DNA of 35,953 bases from positions 1 through 35,953 of the forward strand of contig NZ_CADCWA010000197.1 of assembly GCF_902806285.1 (NCBI RefSeq). Direction: 5' to 3'. This document shows, piece after piece, positions 14,699 through 22,591 of this stretch (its first letter is position 1; every line of letters starts with the position of its first letter). The DNA comes from an uncultured Sphingomonas sp. (lineage in GTDB: Bacteria; Pseudomonadota; Alphaproteobacteria; Sphingomonadales; Sphingomonadaceae). The notes under the pieces were generated by a model. That model saw nothing but the letters and a program-made list of their open reading frames with translations, did not search any database and was not told the DNA's origin. A program made the translations under genes and the position numbers.

Positions 14699-16672
14699 TC
14701 AGCCGACTGCGCGGGTGGCTTCGGGAGCGTCGCGGTGGAGCGCGGTGGCGACCGCGGCGGCCAATGCGCTCACCGTGAACGGCTTGCGGAGCAGCTCGTA
14801 CCCGACCAGGTCGTCGCTTTCGCCATCGCCGACATAGCCGGTGACGAACAGGATGGCGGTATGCGGCCGCCGCGCCTTGAGCTCGCGGACGAGTTCGGGC
14901 CCCGTCATCTCCGGCATGATCACGTCGCTGATGACGAGGTCGAACTCCTGGCTGTCGAACAGGGCGATCGCCTCCGCGCCCGAGGAGCAGGCAATCGGTT
15001 GGTAGTCGAGGTCCTCCAGCGCACCGACGGTGGCGGCGCGGACCCGGGGATCGTCCTCGACCAGCAGTATCCTGGCCCCGGGAACGGTCGGTTCGGCCTC
15101 GGCCCGGCGTTGCATGGCGGGGTGCATCCGCACTTCCGCAGGCTCCACCTGCGTCCGAGGCAGATAGAGCGAGACGGTGGTGCCAACGCCCACTTCGCTT
15201 TCGATCCCGACTTCGCCCCCGGACTGGTGGGCAAAGCCGAAGATCTGCGACAGCCCGAGGCCCGTGCCCTTGCCGACCTCCTTGGTGGTGAAGAAGGGCT
15301 CGAACGCGCGCTCCAGCACCTCGGGGGTCATGCCGGTGCCGGTGTCGCGCACCGATACCCGGACATAATCGCCCGCCCGGATGTCGCCCACCTCGTTAGC
15401 GGCGAGCGTGACGTTGGCGGTGCTGATCTCGACCCGGCCTTCGCCATCCATCGCGTCGCGGGCGTTCACCGCCAGGTTGACCACGGCGTTCTCGAGCTGA
15501 TGCGGGTCGACGAACACCGGCCAGGCGCCGCCCGTGAGCTCCACGTCCACGCGAACCCGTTCGCCCAGCGTCCGGTCGAGCAGTTCGGACATGCCGGCGA
15601 CCAGCTCGCTGGGGTCGACCCGGGCCGGGAGCAGCGGTTCGGACCGGGCGAAGCTCAGCAGCCGCCGGGTGAGGGCGGCGGCGCGGGTCGCTCCCTCCAT
15701 GGCGTTGTTGAGGTGTGCCGTGACTTCGCGGCGGGGCCCGCTGAGCCGGCGCATGGCGAGGTCGATCCCGCCGACCACCACCGCCAGCATGTTGTTGAAG
15801 TCGTGCGCGATTCCGCCGGTCAGCTGCCCCACGGCTTCCATCTTCTGGACCTGGCGCAGCTGCGCTTCGGCCGCTTCGCGTTCCTCGGCTTCGGCCTTCA
15901 GGGCGGCGTTGGCGGCGGACAGTTCCTGCGTGCGCAGCGCCACCGCCCGTTCCAGCGTCTCCGCTTCGCGCCGCGACGCGCTGTTCTGCCGGATGGCCTG
16001 GATGGACAGGAACCCGAGCCCGATCGCGGCCAGACCGATCACGACGCCAAGCCAGGACAGATAGTCCGTCAGCCGGTCCGCTTCGGCCGAGAAGAACTCG
16101 GTCCGGAGCATGCTCCGCCGAAGGGTCTGCCGCTCGGCGTCGGCGATCTCCACCAGCTTCTCGCGCAGGTCCGGGCCGGTCTGGGACTTGGACGCGGCAT
16201 AGAACAACGGCGCGCCGCCCTGACCTTCCTTGGCCAGCGCTGCCCGCGCCACGGGAGCAAGCTCCTCGCCACGTTCCCGGTAGAGCTGCTCCAGTTCCGC
16301 GACCCGGCGGCGCTGGTTCGGGCTGCGGCGGACCAGCTGCTCCAGTTGCTGGATCTGGTAGCCGGCCCTGGTCCATCGATCGCCGTAATAGCGGCCGCTG
16401 GTCTTCAAATTCTCGTCCAGGACGAAGCGGCCGAGCGCCGCCTCCGCGCGCGCCAAGGTGGCGTCCACCGTGCGCACCAGCAGGGTCACGTCGTATGCAT
16501 GCCGCTCCTGCTGCAGCGCGTGGTCGCGGGCCTTGTTGGACATGGCGACCAGCAACACCATGCCGAGCAGGATCAGCGTCGCGAACAGCCCGCCGGCCGC
16601 GGCCCCGACGCTCCGCCAGTCGAAGCGATCTTCTTCACTTCCGACGTCCATCTCGTCGACTCTACGGCGCAT
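14699..16672 (-). CDS. CHASE3-type hybrid histidine kinase
   Basis: The protein (657 aa) has TM1 at about 25-45, a helical extracytoplasmic sensor resembling CHASE3 at about 48-200, TM2 at about 205-228, a coiled linker, HisKA with phospho-His290 in GGIAHDFNN, HATPase_c with Asn403 (NLAVNARDAM), DTGTGM and GTGLGL, and a C-terminal receiver with ILLVEDD and phospho-Asp583 in ISDVIMPEMTG. It would autophosphorylate and pass phosphate to its own receiver; no separate output protein or phosphotransferase is encoded nearby. The start could be 16672 or the ATG at 16651, and neither has a good Shine-Dalgarno. It is divergent from the protease gene, sharing an 82-base gap, and converges on the Tam41-like gene. 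The signal is unknown. Confidence 0.9.
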   Translation of the reverse strand: MRRRVDEMDVGSEEDRFDWRSVGAAAGGLFATLILLGMVLLVAMSNKARDHALQQERHAYDVTLLVRTVDATLARAEAALGRFVLDENLKTSGRYYGDRWTRAGYQIQQLEQLVRRSPNQRRRVAELEQLYRERGEELAPVARAALAKEGQGGAPLFYAASKSQTGPDLREKLVEIADAERQTLRRSMLRTEFFSAEADRLTDYLSWLGVVIGLAAIGLGFLSIQAIRQNSASRREAETLERAVALRTQELSAANAALKAEAEEREAAEAQLRQVQKMEAVGQLTGGIAHDFNNMLAVVVGGIDLAMRRLSGPRREVTAHLNNAMEGATRAAALTRRLLSFARSEPLLPARVDPSELVAGMSELLDRTLGERVRVDVELTGGAWPVFVDPHQLENAVVNLAVNARDAMDGEGRVEISTANVTLAANEVGDIRAGDYVRVSVRDTGTGMTPEVLERAFEPFFTTKEVGKGTGLGLSQIFGFAHQSGGEVGIESEVGVGTTVSLYLPRTQVEPAEVRMHPAMQRRAEAEPTVPGARILLVEDDPRVRAATVGALEDLDYQPIACSSGAEAIALFDSQEFDLVISDVIMPEMTGPELVRELKARRPHTAILFVTGYVGDGESDDLVGYELLRKPFTVSALAAAVATALHRDAPEATRAVG

Positions 16673-16754
16673 GCTTCGCTCGGGCTAGTCCTGTTGCACC
16701 TACGGACATCATTTATGGTCTTTCGTTCACATCCGATATGTTAACCGACTTCCC

Positions 16755-18023
16755 ATGCGCCGACCTTTTTCTACCGTTCTTCTTGGCCTTACGTCAGTTG
16801 GAGCCGTGGGCGGCATCGCCCATGCAGCGGAACCCGTCTTGCAAGCACCGCGGGCGGCGCTGGGGGCGGACGCGGCGAGCTACGCCCGAACGCTGGGCGT
16901 TCCTCCAAAGGAGGCGGAGCGCCGCCTCGACCTCCAGCAGGCGAGCATCGCGGTGACCGAGCGTTTGCGGACGCAGTTTCGCGACCGGCTGGCCGGCTTG
17001 TTCATCGACCACGGGGCGGGCTGGCGGGTAGTGGTGCTGCTCAAGGGCGAGCAGCCGACGCTGCGGCTGCTGCTCCCGGCTGGCGACTTCAAGGTTCCCG
17101 TGGAGCTTCGCGGCGGCGCGACCGCGAGCCGGGCGGAGGTACTCGCGGCGATCGACCGTCACCGCGGGCAGATCGCGGCGGTGGTCCCGGGCTCGCGCGG
17201 CATGGGGCATGATCCGCGCACGGGCGAGCTCGTGGTCATGCAGCGCATGTCGAGCGCGCTTCGTCCTGCCGCCGAAGTGGAAGCGGAGCTCCGCCGCCTG
17301 ACCGGCGTGCCCACTCGCCTTCGGCAATTGCAGGCGAGCTTCGAGAACGCCGGGGCGGCGGGCGGCTCGCGCGTCGAGGGCTCGGACGGCGGCGGGCGGC
17401 GCTGGTTCTGCACCACGGGGTTCCTGGTGACCGACGGCAGCCAGTTGGGAGTGACCACCGCGGCGCACTGCCCCGACACCCTGACCTACCGCGGTCCCGA
17501 CGGGGAGGAGCGCCTGCTGAAGTTCACCGGCGGCTGGGGCACCGCCTACCGCGACGTCCAGGTGCACACCGGCGTGGGGAACGCAGCGCCCCTGTTTTTC
17601 GCCGACCAGGCGCGTTCGGTCGCGCGGCCGGTTACCGGCTGGCTGACCCGGCCGATGACCCGGGCCGGCGACTGGGTGTGCAAGCGCGGGGAAGCCAGCG
17701 GAGCGAGCTGCGCCCTCGTCGAGATGACCGACTTCGCACCGCCCGGCGAGCTGTGCGGCGGACTTTGCTCCACCAGCTGGGTCACGGTGAAGGGACCGCA
17801 ATGCAACCGCGGCGACAGCGGCGCGCCCGTGTTCATCGGTACCACGGCGTTGGGGGTGCTGAAGGGCGGGGCCTTTCTGCAGGGCGGAGCGTGCGCCTTC
17901 TACTACTATATGTCGGTCGACTACCTGCCCGGGGACTGGCGGCTGGCCGTTAGTACCCCGGCGAACGCCGGGGTCCAGTCACCTCCTGGAAGCGCTGGGC
18001 TCCGGCGTTCGCCGGAGAACTAG
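16755..18023 (+). CDS. Secreted trypsin-like serine protease with repeat-derived tail
   Basis: The protein (422 aa) has a signal peptide (cleavage probably after AHA at 22-24), a pro-region of about 180 residues, and a chymotrypsin-fold protease domain from about 210. The triad is His238 in TTAAHC, probably Asp267 in AYRDVQV, and Ser355 in CNRGDSGAPVF. The length and pro-region recall alpha-lytic protease or streptogrisin-like S1 enzymes. Cysteines at 219, 239, 309, 319, 334, 338, 350 and 380 suggest disulfides. The last 23 residues (400-422, STPANAGVQ onward) are encoded by a palindromic intergenic repeat (17953-18018), so the original stop has probably been lost or displaced. It overlaps the 3' end of the convergent serine palmitoyltransferase gene by 4 bases. 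Confidence 0.87.
   Translation: MRRPFSTVLLGLTSVGAVGGIAHAAEPVLQAPRAALGADAASYARTLGVPPKEAERRLDLQQASIAVTERLRTQFRDRLAGLFIDHGAGWRVVVLLKGEQPTLRLLLPAGDFKVPVELRGGATASRAEVLAAIDRHRGQIAAVVPGSRGMGHDPRTGELVVMQRMSSALRPAAEVEAELRRLTGVPTRLRQLQASFENAGAAGGSRVEGSDGGGRRWFCTTGFLVTDGSQLGVTTAAHCPDTLTYRGPDGEERLLKFTGGWGTAYRDVQVHTGVGNAAPLFFADQARSVARPVTGWLTRPMTRAGDWVCKRGEASGASCALVEMTDFAPPGELCGGLCSTSWVTVKGPQCNRGDSGAPVFIGTTALGVLKGGAFLQGGACAFYYYMSVDYLPGDWRLAVSTPANAGVQSPPGSAGLRRSPEN
17953..18019. repeat. Double palindromic repeat (family B), inside protease 3' end
   Basis: GTACCCCGGCGAACGCCGGGG, of which 17956-17973 is a perfect palindrome, is followed by TCCAG. After a short spacer comes CTGGG and the palindrome TCCGGCGTTCGCCGGA (18001-18016). 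The two halves are inverted to each other. The same structure occurs at 24766-24846. Here it is translated as the C-terminal tail of the protease. Confidence 0.85.
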
Positions 18024-19273
18024 AGAACGCCCGTCCGCTTCCCCGCGGCCTCGAACATGCCGAGGATCTCGCCGACCTGTTCGCTGGTGTGCTCCGCGCA
18101 GAGCGAGCAGCGGAGCAAGGTCATGCCCTGCGGCGTCGCCGGCGGACGCGCGAGGTTCACGTACAGGCCCTCGTGCAGCAGCGCTTCCCACATCGCCGCC
18201 CCGCGCTCGAGGTCGGGCATGGTGACCGCGATGATCGCGCTCTGCGGCTCGTCGGTGCCGAGGGTGAAGCCCAGCTGCTTGAGCCCGCCGTGCAGCCGCC
18301 GGCTGTTCTCCAGCAGATGCGCGCGCTTGTTTCCGCCGTGCATCAGCTTGCGGATGGAGGTGGCGGCGGTGGCGACGACGCTCGGCGGCAGGCTGGCCGT
18401 GAAGACGTAGGGGCGGCAGACCAGCCGCAGGATCTCGAACTTGGGGTGGTTCGAGACGCAGAAGCCGCCGACGGTGCCGACCGACTTGGAGAAGGTGCCG
18501 ATGATGAAATCGACATCGTCAATGACGCCCTGGGCCTCCGCCACGCCGCGGCCGTGCTCGCCGATGAAACCCATCGAGTGAGCCTCGTCCACCAGCACCA
18601 TCGCGCCCGCGGCCTTGGAGACGGCGACCATCTCGGTGAGCGGCGCGGTGTCGCCGAGCATGGAGTAAACGCCTTCCAGCACGACCAGCTTGCCGGCGTC
18701 GGGCGGGAGGCGCTTCAAGCGTTTCTCGAGCGCTTCCACGTCATTGTGGCGGAAGGCGACGATCTGCGCGTTGCCCAGTGCGCAGCCGTCGTAGATCGAC
18801 GCGTGGCTGTCGGTGTCGAGGATGATGTAGTCATCCTTGCCCGCCAGGGTGGAGATGATGCCGAGATTCGCCTGGTAGCCGGTCGAGAAGACCATGGCAT
18901 GGTCCATGGCGTAGAACTCGCGCAGCGCCGCCTCGACCTCGCGATGGCCCTGGTAGGTGCCGTTGAGCACCCGGCTGCCGGTGGTGCCCGAGCCGAACTC
19001 GTCGAGCGCCTGCTTGCCGGCCGCGATCACCTCCGGGTCGAAGGTCATCCCCATGTAGTTGTAGGTGCCGAGGAGGATAGTGCGGCGCCCGTTGCAGATC
19101 GCGACGGTGGGGCTTTCCACCCGTTCCATGGTGAGGTTGAACGGGTCGGTCAGGCCGGTCGAGAGGAGCGCCCGGCGCTGTTCGATCAGCGGGTCGAACT
19201 TGCTGAACAGGTCCCGCGCCGCCGGCCCGTCCGGAGCGCCGCCGACCTCCATCTCGATGCCGGGGTCGGTCAC
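18020..19273 (-). CDS. spt: Serine palmitoyltransferase
   Basis: The protein has 417 aa. It belongs to the PLP-dependent alpha-oxoamine synthases and condenses L-serine with an acyl thioester to give 3-ketosphinganine, the first step of sphingolipid synthesis. The PLP lysine is Lys263 in GTFSKSVGTVGG, the cofactor Asp is in LVDEAHSMG (229), and GSGTTGSRVLNG (95-106) and DSHASIYDG (155-163) are family signatures. Length and lysine position are close to the Sphingomonas paucimobilis enzyme (420 aa). The GTG at 19273 overlaps the TGA of the acyl carrier protein gene as GTGA, which decides the start; the longer frame to 19681 runs through that gene. It is soluble, without the membrane anchor of eukaryotic SPT. 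8-Amino-7-oxononanoate synthase is a less likely alternative given the ACP partner. Confidence 0.9.
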   Translation of the reverse strand: MTDPGIEMEVGGAPDGPAARDLFSKFDPLIEQRRALLSTGLTDPFNLTMERVESPTVAICNGRRTILLGTYNYMGMTFDPEVIAAGKQALDEFGSGTTGSRVLNGTYQGHREVEAALREFYAMDHAMVFSTGYQANLGIISTLAGKDDYIILDTDSHASIYDGCALGNAQIVAFRHNDVEALEKRLKRLPPDAGKLVVLEGVYSMLGDTAPLTEMVAVSKAAGAMVLVDEAHSMGFIGEHGRGVAEAQGVIDDVDFIIGTFSKSVGTVGGFCVSNHPKFEILRLVCRPYVFTASLPPSVVATAATSIRKLMHGGNKRAHLLENSRRLHGGLKQLGFTLGTDEPQSAIIAVTMPDLERGAAMWEALLHEGLYVNLARPPATPQGMTLLRCSLCAEHTSEQVGEILGMFEAAGKRTGVL

Positions 19274-19518
19274 TTGGACCCCTGTAGTTCGCCCACGGCG
19301 TCCACCAGCTGTTCGACCGTCTCGATCTCGGCCGCGCGGTTCATGGTGATGAGCACGTCGAACTCGTCCTCCACCGCGGCGACGAAGTCCATGACCGTCA
19401 GGCTGTCCCATTCCAGGTCCTGCGCGAAGCGGGTCGCTTCCGTGACTTCCACACCCTTCTTGTTGAACTCGGTGATGAGCCGGAGGATGGTCTGCAGCCG
19501 TTCGTCGCGGTCGGTCAT
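19270..19518 (-). CDS. Acyl carrier protein paired with SPT
   Basis: This acidic protein of 82 aa carries the phosphopantetheine site Ser39 in DLEWDSLTVMDFV. The sequence is ACP-like throughout (QTILRLITEFNKKGVEVTEA, TVEQLVDAVGEL). It is translationally coupled to serine palmitoyltransferase (GTGA overlap). Bacterial sphingolipid clusters such as that of Caulobacter place a dedicated ACP next to spt, and it probably presents the acyl chain to SPT. The tryptophan before the DSL motif is unlike the housekeeping ACP, fitting a specialised role. No ACP synthase, ceramide synthase or reductase of the pathway is seen next to it. Confidence 0.87.
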   Translation of the reverse strand: MTDRDERLQTILRLITEFNKKGVEVTEATRFAQDLEWDSLTVMDFVAAVEDEFDVLITMNRAAEIETVEQLVDAVGELQGSK

Positions 19519-19590
19519 GGGGCAAGCGTCCTAATGAGTGGCCGGGGCAGTGACAACGCAATCGGGCGGCATTGAGGCGGGTACGGCCGT

Positions 19591-19660
19591 GCTCCTGCAC
19601 AGGCAGGAGCCTAGTTCCTATGCGGCGTGAAAGGCACTGGGCCCCTGCCTTCGCAGGGGC
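19591..19660. repeat. Paired palindromes (repeat family A) before thioesterase gene
   Basis: Two hairpins lie 30 bases apart: GCTCCTGC/GCAGGAGC (19591-19610) and GCCCCTGC/GCAGGGGC (19641-19660), with related flanks (CTAGTTCCT and AGGCACTGG). The pair resembles a bipartite dispersed element and ends 22 bases before the thioesterase start. Confidence 0.75.
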
Positions 19661-19682
19661 ACTGTTGCTATGCGCTCTCACG

Positions 19683-20084
19683 ATGTCCGACCTTCCACCC
19701 TACGCCCACCTGCTGAAGCTGCGCACCGAGGAGCAGGCGGACGGCACGCCGCTGTTCGCCATGCCGTTCCACGACGATGTCGTCGGCCGGCCGATGTACC
19801 TGCATGGCGGCGCGATCGCGGGACTGCTGGAGTTCGCGGCGTACGGGACGCTGCGGCGGGCGCTGGACGGCGGTGGGGTGACGATGAAGCCGATCACGGT
19901 GACGGTGAACTTCATGCTCGGCGGCAGGGACCGGGAGACCTATGCGTCGGCGGTGGTGGAGCGGCTCGGGCGCAGCGTCGCCAATGTGGAGGCTTTCGCC
20001 TGGCAGGAGGACCGTGCGCGGCCGATCGCCAGTGCGCGGATCAACTTCCTGCTGGAGCCCAGTGTTCTTCCAGGCTGCAGCTAA
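19683..20084 (+). CDS. PaaI-like hotdog thioesterase
   Basis: The protein has 133 aa, the normal size for a single hotdog domain. The segment MYLHGGAIAGLLEFAAYGTL (about 39-58) is the characteristic hotdog helix with the PaaI-type HGGA motif, followed by TVTVNFMLGG and ASARINFLLE strands. It would hydrolyse acyl-CoA or acyl-ACP thioesters; the substrate is unknown. The ATG at 19683 is preferred over 19572 because the extension would be translated from the palindromic repeat. The last residues (SVLPGCS) run into the next repeat copy. It is read away from the spt-acp unit and converges on the acyl-CoA dehydrogenase pair. Confidence 0.8.
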   Translation: MSDLPPYAHLLKLRTEEQADGTPLFAMPFHDDVVGRPMYLHGGAIAGLLEFAAYGTLRRALDGGGVTMKPITVTVNFMLGGRDRETYASAVVERLGRSVANVEAFAWQEDRARPIASARINFLLEPSVLPGCS

Positions 20085-20093
20085 AGGAACTGG

Positions 20094-20113
20094 GCTCCTG
20101 CCTTCGCAGGAGC
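20094..20113. repeat. GCTCCTGC palindrome (family A) between convergent genes
   Basis: GCTCCTGC-CTTC-GCAGGAGC, perfect 8-base arms, with the flank GAACTGG upstream. It sits in the 30-base gap between the thioesterase stop and the dehydrogenase stop and could act as a weak bidirectional terminator. Confidence 0.75.
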
Positions 20114-20114
20114 A

Positions 20115-21245
20115 CTAATAGCCGCTCAGCTCCGCCACTTGCCGGGCGTGGTAGCGCCAGTCGCCCCACAGGCTGCCGAGCACCGCTTCCCGCTTCATGT
20201 AGAGCCCGATGTCGTGCTCGTCGGTCATGCCGATCCCGCCGTGCATCTGCACGCCCTCCTGCACGGCAAGGCTCGCGGAGCGCGCGGCCTTGGCCTTGGC
20301 GACGTAGACCATGAGCTCGGCCTGGGGCGCGTCGCGGTCGAGCAACTCGGCGGCTTTCCACGCAGCGGCGCGGGCGATCTCGATCTCGCTGTGGAGGTGG
20401 GCGGCGCGGTGCTGCAGCGCCTGGAATTCGCCGATCAGCCGGCCGAACTGCTTGCGGGCCTTGAGGTAGTCGACCGTCATGTCCGATGCGCCCGCGGCGA
20501 CCCCGACTAGCTCGGCCGCGGAGCCGGCCCGGCCGGCGGCCAGCGCGCGGGAGAGGGGTGTCCAGCCGCCGTCTACCTCCCCGACCACCGCATCGGCGTC
20601 GACCGCGACATCGTGAAAGGTGAGGCGGGCGGCCTTGCTGGAGTCGGTGAGCGTGACGTTCTCGACGTCTAGGCCCGAGGCGCCGCGCTCGACCGCGAAC
20701 AAGGTTACGCCCTCGCGCTCGCCCGGCGAGCCGCCGGTTCGCGCCACCACCAGGACCAGGTCGGCCGAAGCGCCGTGCACCACGAACTGCTTGGCGCCGT
20801 TCAGGACGAAGCCGTTGCCCTGCCGCCGGGCCTCAAGCGCCACCTGCTCGGGCGCATGATGCTTGCCTTCGTCGATCGCCAGCGCAGCGACGGTGTCACC
20901 CGCCAGGATGCCGGGGAACCAGCGTTCGCCCTGCCCCGTCCCCTCCAGCCCCTTCGCCGCCGCCACCGCGGTGGTCAGAAAGGGCGAGGGCGTCAGGTTG
21001 CGGCCGATCTCCTCCAGCACCAGCGCCGCCTCGGTCGCGCCGAGCCCGAGGCCGCCCTGGTCCTCTGGAATGGCGACGCCGGTCAGCCCGAGTTCGGCGA
21101 ACTGCTTCCATAAACCATGGCCAAAGCCGTCCTTGCAGCCCGTGTCGCGCCAGTGGCGGAGCTGCTGCTTGATCGTCCCTTCCTCGCCAAGGAAGGTCCG
21201 CGCCATGTCCTGCAGCTGCTTCTGGTCGTCGGTCAGCAGGGTCAT
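20115..21245 (-). CDS. Acyl-CoA dehydrogenase (small, 376 aa)
   Basis: An acyl-CoA dehydrogenase family flavoprotein: an N-terminal helical domain with GLTGVAIPEDQGGLGLG (53-69), a middle beta domain (NGAKQFVVHGASADLVLVVA), and the C-terminal helical domain with RKQFGRLIGEFQALQH and VQMHGGIGMTDEHD. It is probably the second subunit of a pair with the gene just upstream: only 3 bases separate them, and the pair resembles the two-subunit pimeloyl-CoA dehydrogenases (PimC/PimD). The catalytic Glu could not be placed with confidence. The ATG at 21245 follows directly on the previous gene. The substrate chain is not known. Confidence 0.87.
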   Translation of the reverse strand: MTLLTDDQKQLQDMARTFLGEEGTIKQQLRHWRDTGCKDGFGHGLWKQFAELGLTGVAIPEDQGGLGLGATEAALVLEEIGRNLTPSPFLTTAVAAAKGLEGTGQGERWFPGILAGDTVAALAIDEGKHHAPEQVALEARRQGNGFVLNGAKQFVVHGASADLVLVVARTGGSPGEREGVTLFAVERGASGLDVENVTLTDSSKAARLTFHDVAVDADAVVGEVDGGWTPLSRALAAGRAGSAAELVGVAAGASDMTVDYLKARKQFGRLIGEFQALQHRAAHLHSEIEIARAAAWKAAELLDRDAPQAELMVYVAKAKAARSASLAVQEGVQMHGGIGMTDEHDIGLYMKREAVLGSLWGDWRYHARQVAELSGY

Positions 21246-21248
21246 GCG

Positions 21249-22406
21249 TCAGGCTCCCGGCAGCCGCAGGATGTGCTTGGCGACGATGCCGAGCTGGATC
21301 TCGCTGGTGCCGCCCTCGATCGAGTTGGCCTTCGTTCGGAGCCATTCACGGGCGGGTTTCCCTCCTCGTGTGCGCTCGCTGTCCCACTCGAGCGTGTCGG
21401 ACCCGCCCGCGGCCATGATCAGCTCGTGGCGGCGCTTGTTCAGTTCGGTGCCTGAGTATTTCATCATGCTGGGCATGGCCGGGTGGGCCTCGCCGGCCTT
21501 GAGCTGATCGAGGAAGTGCTCGCTCATGGCGGTGAAGGCGAGGGCGTCGACGTCGAAAGCCGCCACTTCCGCGCGCAGGAACGGGTCCTCGATGGTTCCA
21601 AGTAGCTTGCCGAGCAGCGCCGACCCGCCGCCGCCCAGGCCCATGCCGCTGATCATCTCGCGCTCGTGCTGGAGGAGGTATTTGGCGACGTCCCAGCCGC
21701 GGTTCACTCCGCCCACCACCTGGTCCTTGGGGACCTTCACATCGTCGAAGAAGGTCTCGCAGAAGGGCGAATAGCCGCTGATCAGCAGGATCGGCTTGGT
21801 CGAGACTCCCGGCGACTCCATGTCGAACAGGAGAAAGCTGATCCCGCCCTGCTTCGACTCGGCCGAGGTGCGGACCAGGCAGAAGATCCAGTCGGCCTGG
21901 TCGGCGTAGCTGGTCCAGACCTTCTGCCCGTTGACCAGCCAGTGATCGCCGCGGTCTTCACATTTGGTCTGCAGGCCGGCGAGGTCGGAGCCGGCGCCGG
22001 GTTCGGAGTAGCCCTGGCACCAGCGGATCTCGCCGCGGGCGATCTCGGGCAGGAAGCGGCGCTTCTGCTCCTCCGTGCCGTACTTGAGCAGCGCCGGGCC
22101 GAGCATGGAGATGCCGAAGCTGGTGAGCGGGCTGCGGGCGCCGATCGCGCGCAGCTCTTCTCGCAGCACCTTCGACTCGGCCGGCAACAGGCCGCCGCCG
22201 CCGTAATCCTTGGGCCAGTCGGGCACTGTCCAGCCACGCTCGGCCATGACCTCCAGCCATTGGCGCTGCGCGTCCGACTGGAAGGTCCATTTGCGCCCGC
22301 CCCAGCAGGCGTCGTCCTCCGACTTCATCGGCTCGCGCATCTCCGGCGGGCAGTTGACCTCCAGCCAGGCGCGGGTTTCGGCGCGGAAGGTCTCCAGATC
22401 GGTCAT
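21249..22406 (-). CDS. Acyl-CoA dehydrogenase (large, 385 aa)
   Basis: The first gene of the minus-strand pair. The N-terminal segment ETRAWLEVNCPPEMREP followed by WTFQSDAQRQWLEVMAERGW is of the type called pimeloyl-CoA dehydrogenase large subunit. The flavin-binding region has WCQGYSEPGAGSDLAGL and DHWLVNGQKVWTSYADQADW, and the C-terminus has EGGTSEIQLGIVAKHILRLP, typical of acyl-CoA dehydrogenases. It oxidises an acyl-CoA to the trans-2-enoyl-CoA. It is divergent from another acyl-CoA dehydrogenase at 22592, sharing a 185-base regulatory gap with an inverted repeat. Confidence 0.88.
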   Translation of the reverse strand: MTDLETFRAETRAWLEVNCPPEMREPMKSEDDACWGGRKWTFQSDAQRQWLEVMAERGWTVPDWPKDYGGGGLLPAESKVLREELRAIGARSPLTSFGISMLGPALLKYGTEEQKRRFLPEIARGEIRWCQGYSEPGAGSDLAGLQTKCEDRGDHWLVNGQKVWTSYADQADWIFCLVRTSAESKQGGISFLLFDMESPGVSTKPILLISGYSPFCETFFDDVKVPKDQVVGGVNRGWDVAKYLLQHEREMISGMGLGGGGSALLGKLLGTIEDPFLRAEVAAFDVDALAFTAMSEHFLDQLKAGEAHPAMPSMMKYSGTELNKRRHELIMAAGGSDTLEWDSERTRGGKPAREWLRTKANSIEGGTSEIQLGIVAKHILRLPGA

Positions 22407-22419
22407 ATGTCACCTTCGG

Positions 22420-22452
22420 CGAAGTTGAATCGGGGGTCGTCCATCAACTTCG
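22420..22452. promoter_or_regulatory. Inverted repeat between divergent dehydrogenase genes
   Basis: CGAAGTTGA and TCAACTTCG form perfect 9-base arms with a 15-base spacer, beginning 14 bases upstream of the minus-strand start at 22406. The position in the shared promoter gap makes it an operator candidate for both acyl-CoA oxidation units. No regulator gene lies next to it. Confidence 0.5.
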
Positions 22453-22591
22453 TTGGATTCGCGAGGGAGTCGAGCCGCCCAGTGCACCATCTTGAGGAGC
22501 CAGCCAAGCACGGCCATTCCTATTAGGAAAGAGGCTTGTTTCGCGTAGCCGCGCGGCCTAGCCGGGCACCTCGCGCGGCCAAGGAGCAGGC

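Noticed and set aside
14735-16744. Plus-strand frame of 669 codons opposite the histidine kinase
   Set aside because: The minus strand carries all histidine kinase and receiver motifs; long antisense frames are common in GC-rich DNA and this one shows no domain.
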